Below, one piece after another: positions 57,203 to 64,000 of a DNA stretch of 64,000 bases (the first letter of the stretch is position 1; each line of letters starts with the position of its first letter). The notes beneath the pieces are model-generated. The model was given only the letters and a program-made list of their open reading frames with translations. It was not told where the DNA came from and ran no database searches. Source of the stretch: Haliclystus octoradiatus (Eukaryota > Cnidaria > Staurozoa > Stauromedusae > Haliclystidae); NCBI GenBank assembly GCA_916610825.1, contig OU744450.1, positions 17,910,814 to 17,974,813 on the forward strand, in the 5' to 3' direction. The translations under genes and the position numbers were made by a program.

Positions 57203-60200
57203 ATGGAATTAATGCAACGCAGAGCGCCTCAGGGTCTTAAATTATACGACTACAGTTATGACCCAAATGACCAGCACCCAGTGGGAGATGCATTGACTGA
57301 TTTGGAAAGTTTAACAGAAACTCTTGAAAGTAGATCATGCAGTCCAGTGTTTCCAGAATCGATAAGTGGTTATTCGCATTCAATTAATCCAGAAGATGTC
57401 GATGTACCAATTAGGGTTGAAGGAAGTTATGATAAAACAGACGAAGATGAAAAAATTCAAAAATTCACTGTCGAACGAAGAGAAAGCTTTTCAGATGAAT
57501 CAAAAGGTCCTAAGAAAAAATCTTCATGGCTTACATCAATTTGTAAAGTCTTGGCAACAGGAATATTATCCATTGGCTTATTATTGTGCGTTGTTGCTAG
57601 TAAATTATCTTTGGTCAGTATTGCAAATCGATTAACTTATGTTCCAACGGCAGATCGTAACTTCACATGTAGTACTTCAACAAGTCCATATGCTGATTGC
57701 GAGAAAGAAATCGCTTTTGTTATGTTGGTATTAATTTTATTAGTGCCTCAATGCATTTCATTTCTTCGTGCTATGTGGGTTAGTTGGTCTAGATGTACAC
57801 ATCCTTGGCCATCAAGAAATGCGATATATTGGGTAAGTACATAATAGCTGAAATATGTTATAGTAATGTTATAGCGAAACCATTTTGAAAATGGCCTGCG
57901 TACATGTTTGCGGTAACATTGATGGGTTTGCCTATAGGTATAGCATTTTCTATTATATCAAATAGTTATTTTGTTTGCGCACGTATGAGGATGCTGTTCT
58001 ATAATGCTTCTGGAATTTTGAGCTTACCAAAAGTAGGATTAACATTGCATGTAAACACGAATGTTACACAAATATATTATGTACCCACAAATTATATACC
58101 GTCACAAGAATCACAAATAAATTATCTTTAAAAACAGAAAATATGCAAAGTCATCGAAGCTTTCTTCTTGTACGATTGTTATAATTAAACATCAGGAAGT
58201 CAGGATTGCCATAATCTTTGAAATGGCAGTATATTGCTATCCAAATGAAATATAATATCCCGACGCATTATTAAAGAGTATTGATATTGAGAAAAGCAAT
58301 TGCATTCAATTTTCTTGTAATTCATATTGGTCTGTTACACATTGTCAAGAAAAACATCTCAAAATTGTGCTAGACATTAAATTAACCACGGGGCTGCCAT
58401 ACAGACATAGCACATGGAAAAACATATTTTAAAAATCAATTAAAATTCTTCACCCTCTAATTTCTAGCTCACGCGTAAAGTTTATTCGTATAACGTTTGA
58501 ACGTGCCAGTCACATTGTCAGAAAATGCTATCGTTTAGAGTACAATAGGATCTCCGCCAATGTATTGTCATTTATATTAATCGGCCTTGTTCGAATAGTT
58601 TCGATTGTTATAAGCTGACGTAATTGGTAGATTCTACGACGTTTTGTGTTGATACATCAACATTAGCTTACGACTCGTGGCTGCCTTTGGAAATAATTCA
58701 ACTGCTATTTTTAGAATTCTATTAATTATACTGGAAGTGGTCTGAAGAATAAATTGAACCCCCCAAGTCATACGATAAGTTAGTGAAGACATAATCATAT
58801 TGTAGCAATCATTTACCTATAATTCCAATAATTAAATCACATATCTAAATAGATAGCACGTAGTTGATTAGAGAGCACAAATTGGCCATCACATAAGGTC
58901 AAAATAAAATAAAACAATTATTTATTTCATCTATTATTTAATCTGTTCTAAAATTGTTACCATGCTTTCCTTTTTATCATCTCGTTTTTGCCTAATTTAA
59001 AATATTGTTCTCCTGTTAGATGGTCCCTTCTATCAAATTGGATTTTATGACAAACATCTAATGGAAATAGACACAGGAAACATTAATCGAAATGAATTCA
59101 TGTCTATACATTAGAATAATATCTATCATATTGCCCTTTTCTCTTTTAATACCATCCCATTAAGACAAAACTTAACTGTGTAAATTGTAGTAACGCGTTT
59201 TCGATAAACATTAACTAAAATTCTACAAAATAAAGCTCGTGAAAAAAAGGTAATTTCTAAACATTTTCTACTAAATACAAAGTCAATAATTCACAATGAC
59301 TCGAATGAAGTTCGCAGGAGATCCAAAACCAATACAACGCATACATTTCAATCATTTTTACTCAAATAATTTATATTTTAAACTCAATATATTACATTAA
59401 ATCACATCAAAACTGAATAAGTCTAAACCTCCAAAACTATCAGATTTTTTTGGAATTCTAATAGGTCCTATATTCTACATTTCGTATGCCATCTCTCTAG
59501 CTAATTAATTTTAATTATTCAATTTGAAGGGCATTGTGGGTGGCACATGCGAAGTGGCTGGCCTCACGTTGTTTGTCATAGGGACTTTAACAATCATTAA
59601 AACGACAGATGTTGCTGTTGCCGTGATGAATTCAATATTTCTAATTCCTGTCATGTGGCAAATTGGTAAAGAGTGCCGTACTTCATTTACTGCAAATGAG
59701 GTATTGCCACCGTATCTCGAGAAAAAGCGACGACAATCACGGTTTAGGAATATCACGTTATCTTTCATGGCATTGATCTTTTTAGCTGGTGGCCTCGGTG
59801 GAATCATTTTTATGGTAAGTCATTTTACTTCACATTTTGAACTCACTGATAACATCGGAAATCTAGAGTATATTAAGATTGAAATCGGATTGAAAAGTAC
59901 CTGATGATGATGAGTATTATAGTTGATTATGTTTGTAATTAATGAGAAGTACTATAGTCACTACTCACGTTCACGACAAAAGGCATTCGTTGATCCCTGA
60001 TAATTCTTGTGTACTGTACATTGAAATTGAAAATCTAGATGCTTACAAACCTTTGAGTTCCAGAAGTTTGTCGCGAAAATAAATGTTTTTCTCCAAAATA
60101 AAATCTAATCGGAATAACGGAACGGGTGAAACATTATTATGCAACTGCCATCATACATACAGAGGTTGTTATTTTTCTAAAACTTCAGACCTTCGTAGGA

Positions 60201-63200
60201 TTTTCCTAGAAATGATGCCCCCTTCATATTTTTCTCTGGAATTTACCTGGCGTTCACTTCTACATCCACAACTTACTTTGATAAAATGTTTCTATTTTGT
60301 TTCAGGCGCGCATTCACACTCTGTCTATCCTAGAGATCATCTGTATCCCATTGTCAATCGTTCTCATTTCATTCAGTTGGTGTCCCAAAGTAAGAAAACT
60401 TCAAATAGGACATGACCTGGATATCGTTTTTAGCAGCGAGGATGATGTAGAAGGAGGCACGATGAAAAATGGAACAACCGCCGTTGGCAATGGCAACACG
60501 AGTGATAAAAAGAAACGAAAATTAAGTGCTGGGAATCTTGAAGACGACACAAGAAAAATTGTGATAGAAACCAATACGTCACGTGGAAAAGCTACAATTC
60601 TGAATTCCCTTTTCAAAATTATCTTAACTCCAATCTTTGCAGGATGCCTTTGTTATTTCTTTAAACTAGCAAATGTGGCTAGAGTTGATCGTGCCCTCAG
60701 TGGCTTTTTCTATGATTCCCAATTATACGGAATGTTTTTAACGCAAGTTATTACAAGTTATGTTGGTTACTACATCGCATGGCTTGCATGTACAGTCACT
60801 TTGCAGAGAATCTGTTTTGCTTTCCCGTTGACCCTAGCAACACCACTGTCTATTATTATTGTTGTTTCTAAGATTTGTGATGATATCAAATTTGGTCCAT
60901 GTGTTGCTCATACCGATGACATGGGTGCCAAGTCACTTTACATTGTCTTACTCGGAGCTGCATTATGGCTGGGTCAGTTCTTCTCTACAACTTACTACGC
61001 ATGGAAGAATCAAGATTTCATTATGGCAGACGAAGCATTGTTATTCTGGATACCTCATTACGACGGTAAGGAAAACAAATAATCAACAGATCTAGCAGAT
61101 AACCTTTTTTAAAAACCACCTGTTGATTACGGTTAAAGAATAGGTAGGACTTGACTTGCCTAAGTCTCACTTTTTACTACGACGATTTGATATGTTTGTA
61201 AATGTACGCTTACCACTCGTCAAATTACGGCATATCAAAGTGGGACTTATAGGTCAGTCAAAGGTAGGACCTCCAAAGGAAAATGTTTGCATTTGAAGAA
61301 AGGCAACCGTTTACGTAGAAAAATAAGGATGTGTGCTTTAGGCCCACATTACCGTCTCAGCATGGTTTCAAAATGAGACTGGAAGTCTGAACCGAGTCTA
61401 ACATTCTTAAGCTATCCAATCCAAACATTAATCACTCTACTCCTTCATTAACAACATTGACGAGACCAAAATAGTTTTCGACTTCATATAATTATTTGTT
61501 GTAATTGTTTTTTCGAAACCAGGTGCACTGTTAGAGCAAAGTCTTCTTCTCAACAGAAAGAACGAAGCTACGAATGAGCATTTCATCAATTATCGCCAAC
61601 TGGTTAAAAAGACAAGTATTTACATCTGTACCACTATGTATCACGAGGCTGATTTTGAAATGGAACAATTGCTTCATTCAATTGCTGGTGTCGATGCTGC
61701 GAGGAGAGATTCAGGAAGGCATTTTGAGACCCATTTATTCTTTGATGACGGCGTCAGAGGCAAAGTGTTAAAACGTTATGCTTTACAGCTATTATCTCTT
61801 CTGGGACGTACAATTGGTGTCGATTTAGAAAAATGCGTCAGGATAACAACACCTTACGGAATGCAACTGCTTTGGAAATTGCAAGGTGGGATGTTGTTTT
61901 ACGCTCATTTGAAAGACAACGTCAAGGTAATATTGCATTCTATTATTACTTTAGTTCTATGTAATAAGGGTAAAACTAAATTTCCAAGAGGGCTAGACAT
62001 AGAACTGTAGCATTATTATTTTTGGTTTGGTTGTATAGTAGTTATAGTTTGAGATTCACTGACTCATCGTGCAGTGATATATTGGGTTATAAGGACCTTG
62101 GGGCGGGGTAACTGAGCGAGGAACTTGAATTATCTCCTGGCATCCAGATCACGTGACTATGAATTATAATCTACCTATGTAATCCATATCACAATCCAGA
62201 TGAATTGATGCAAGCATGTATTACCCCAAATACATATGTTATGTTAGCATATAGATTATAATCACATAAACATGCTTCAAGGCTGCGAAAACTTATTATT
62301 TCTTCTCCAATCGACTGTAAAACAGTTTTTTGATTTATCGATTAGGTCAAAAACAAGAAAAGATGGAGTCAGGTTATGTACATGTCATACGTTTTGGATT
62401 TCAGAGAGAGAGGTAAGCCTATTTATACAGCGTTGCTATGATGAAATACTGAGCTGTATTTATACATTTAAATTAATTTAGTGTATACCTGACATGGTAT
62501 TATTTTTTCAGGAAGTTATGATCACGCTTACATCTTAACAACTGACGCTGATGTACGTTTTAGCCCTGAAGATGTTATGGCTTTGATGGACAGAATGAGC
62601 CGCGACCCAAATGTTGGGGCTGTGTGCGGACGTACCCATCCGCTTGGATCAGGACCCCTTGTATGGTATCAGATTTTCGATTATGCTATTGGTCATTGGT
62701 TGCTCAAGGTAGGCTACTAAGGAAATAAGGGAGACAGTCCTGGACACAGGTTCATCATAATCATCTGTTTCGTGGCCCTGTGTTTGTTGTGGCATTATGG
62801 CATATAACGTTTTTTTGTTTAATTCCAATAGGTTGCTGAACATGTTCTTGGTTCTGTGCTATGTTCGCCTGGTTGCTTCAGTGTTTACCGTGTTCGAGCT
62901 GTAAGAGATATTTTACCAACGTATGCAACTCACGTAGAATGTGCCATGGATTTCTTAACTAAGGATATGGGTAAGCAATTGATAATCCAATAGATCGTAA
63001 ATTGAATCTAGTTTTTGATCCAAGTATTAAAATAAGATGGTAATGATTAATGCTATTACTCTGACATTGTACGTAAGCTGTTGAAATATATAAGACTCAA
63101 TACATGGGCAATTTAGAATGTAGTATAAATTATCATATCGATAATCGGATTATAGCTCGCTATGTGTTTTCATCCATACATCCAATGCATGACCACATTA

Positions 63201-63870
63201 ATCTGATTTGAAATGTTTACAAAGCTAGATGATTAATTATATAGTGTGGCATAGTATAATGACGGCTCACTGACTTTCTTTTCATTCTTTTTTGGTAATC
63301 AGGCGAAGACCGTTGGCTTTGTACTCTGATGGTTGAAGCTGGATGGCGATTGGAATACTCTGCTGCAGCTGAGAACAGTACTTATTGCCCTGACAACTTT
63401 GATGAATTTTTTAAACAAAGGCGTCGCTGGGGTCCATCAACATTAGCCAATCAAGTGCTTATGATTCAAAGAGCAGCTATTGTGATGAGACAGAATGATC
63501 AAATCAGTCTATTTTTCATCATCTATAATGTTCTTATGTTGATTTCTACACTGATTGGGTAGGTTTCAAAATTTAACAGCATCTTTGCTTCTTAAATTAT
63601 TATTACTATTTCGTTATAAACTCAACGTTATTGATATTCATTTTAATTTCTAGCCCTGCCAATACAATTTTGATTATTTCTTCTGGTATGAATTATGCGT
63701 TTCCTTCTGTTGATCTCTACGTTGCCTTCTCGATTATCTGTGCAATCACAGCGTTCTTTATTTACTCGTGCATCAAGTTTAAACAAGACTTTCAATTGAA
63801 GCTTGCAAAGTTTTTGACATTTCTGTTCTCAATGATTATGACAATTACACTTGTTGGTCTTATGTCACAG
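57203..63870 (+). CDS. Chitin synthase (5' part; continues past the window)
   Basis: Nine exons join in frame to 985 codons: 57203-57832, 59530-59814, 60306-61065, 61523-61926, 62346-62412, 62512-62708, 62832-62970, 63303-63558 and 63654-63870 (then GTAAAT). The N-terminus is cytoplasmic and acidic, followed by several membrane spans (e.g. VLATGILSIGLLLCVVAS). The GT2 catalytic core has THLFFDDG, KNKKRWSQVMYMSYVLDF, LTTDADVRF (DxD), SPGCFSVYR, GEDRWLC (EDR) and QRRRWGPST (QRRRW), all intact. Further spans begin after QRRRW. The enzyme polymerises UDP-GlcNAc into chitin at the plasma membrane and extrudes it. Animal enzymes of this class are usually over 1200 residues, so several hundred C-terminal residues lie outside. 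No coiled coil or myosin head is seen in the part present. Confidence 0.94.
57845..59520 (+). other. Chitin synthase intron 1
   Basis: This 1.7-kb AT-rich intron has no recognisable exon or repeat. An open frame at 57904-58131 has no family match and does not fit the chitin synthase alignment. Confidence 0.45.
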
Positions 63871-64000
63871 GTAAATTTGATGGAGTATTCATAGTTATGT
63901 TAGAAATCCTAGTAATGTAATATATGAAATCAACTAGGAAAGGATTATTATATTTACTACATTCTGGTTACCTTGGCTACTTCACTCTATATTCCGATAT

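Noticed and set aside
1-64000. CRISPR arrays, bacterial operons or ribosome-binding sites
   Set aside because: All gene structures are eukaryotic, with GT-AG introns. The short tandem repeats here have no spacer-repeat regularity.

Overview
This is a window of AT-rich animal (metazoan) nuclear DNA. Four conserved, intron-bearing eukaryotic genes sit in a background of nested, decayed transposable elements. All four have GT-AG introns, and their exons join in frame. A marine invertebrate is likely. A tunicate is my leading but weak guess, based on the animal-type chitin synthase, the AT-rich short-to-medium introns and the mix of DIRS, BEL/Pao, copia and MITE elements. Nothing here identifies the species.

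Host genes, left to right. (1) CIAO1, minus strand, 9.5-13.3 kb: six exons covering roughly the first four WD40 blades; the first exon and the C-terminal exons were not found. (2) Quiescin sulfhydryl oxidase (QSOX), plus strand, 36.6-46.3 kb: 11 coding exons giving a 615-aa membrane-anchored enzyme, plus a candidate alternative last exon that would give a soluble form. (3) A calumenin/reticulocalbin-type ER EF-hand protein, minus strand, 48.5-54.3 kb: three coding exons, 312 aa, ending KDEF. (4) Chitin synthase, plus strand, from 57.2 kb and running off the right edge: nine exons, 985 codons so far. QSOX and the calumenin-like protein are both secretory-pathway proteins; I see no evidence that the neighbours are co-regulated.

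The left half is mainly mobile DNA. It holds a decayed SWIM zinc-finger/YqaJ nuclease gene with a 5'-truncated LINE beside it (2.7-5.3 kb), a small recombinase-associated relic and hairpin (6.8-7.6 kb), SINE copies (11.8-14.6 kb), and a DIRS-like element with reverse transcriptase, RNase H and tyrosine recombinase, itself split by an insertion (16.1-19.0 kb). It also holds a decayed DDE-transposase-like gene (21-29.6 kb) interrupted by a nearly intact BEL/Pao retrotransposon with 344-bp LTRs and a 5-bp target duplication, and a copia element (30.3-33.9 kb) carrying three different MITEs. The introns of the host genes also carry MITEs, a long foldback element and a recent 751-bp tandem duplication of LINE-derived sequence.

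The features most worth a second look are the alternative QSOX terminal exon, the stack of datable insertions (hAT, pogo and TA-targeting MITEs with visible target duplications), the transposase-like family around the BEL/Pao element, the possible unfolded-protein-response sites upstream of the calumenin-like gene, and the unexplained loss of the C-terminal half of CIAO1.
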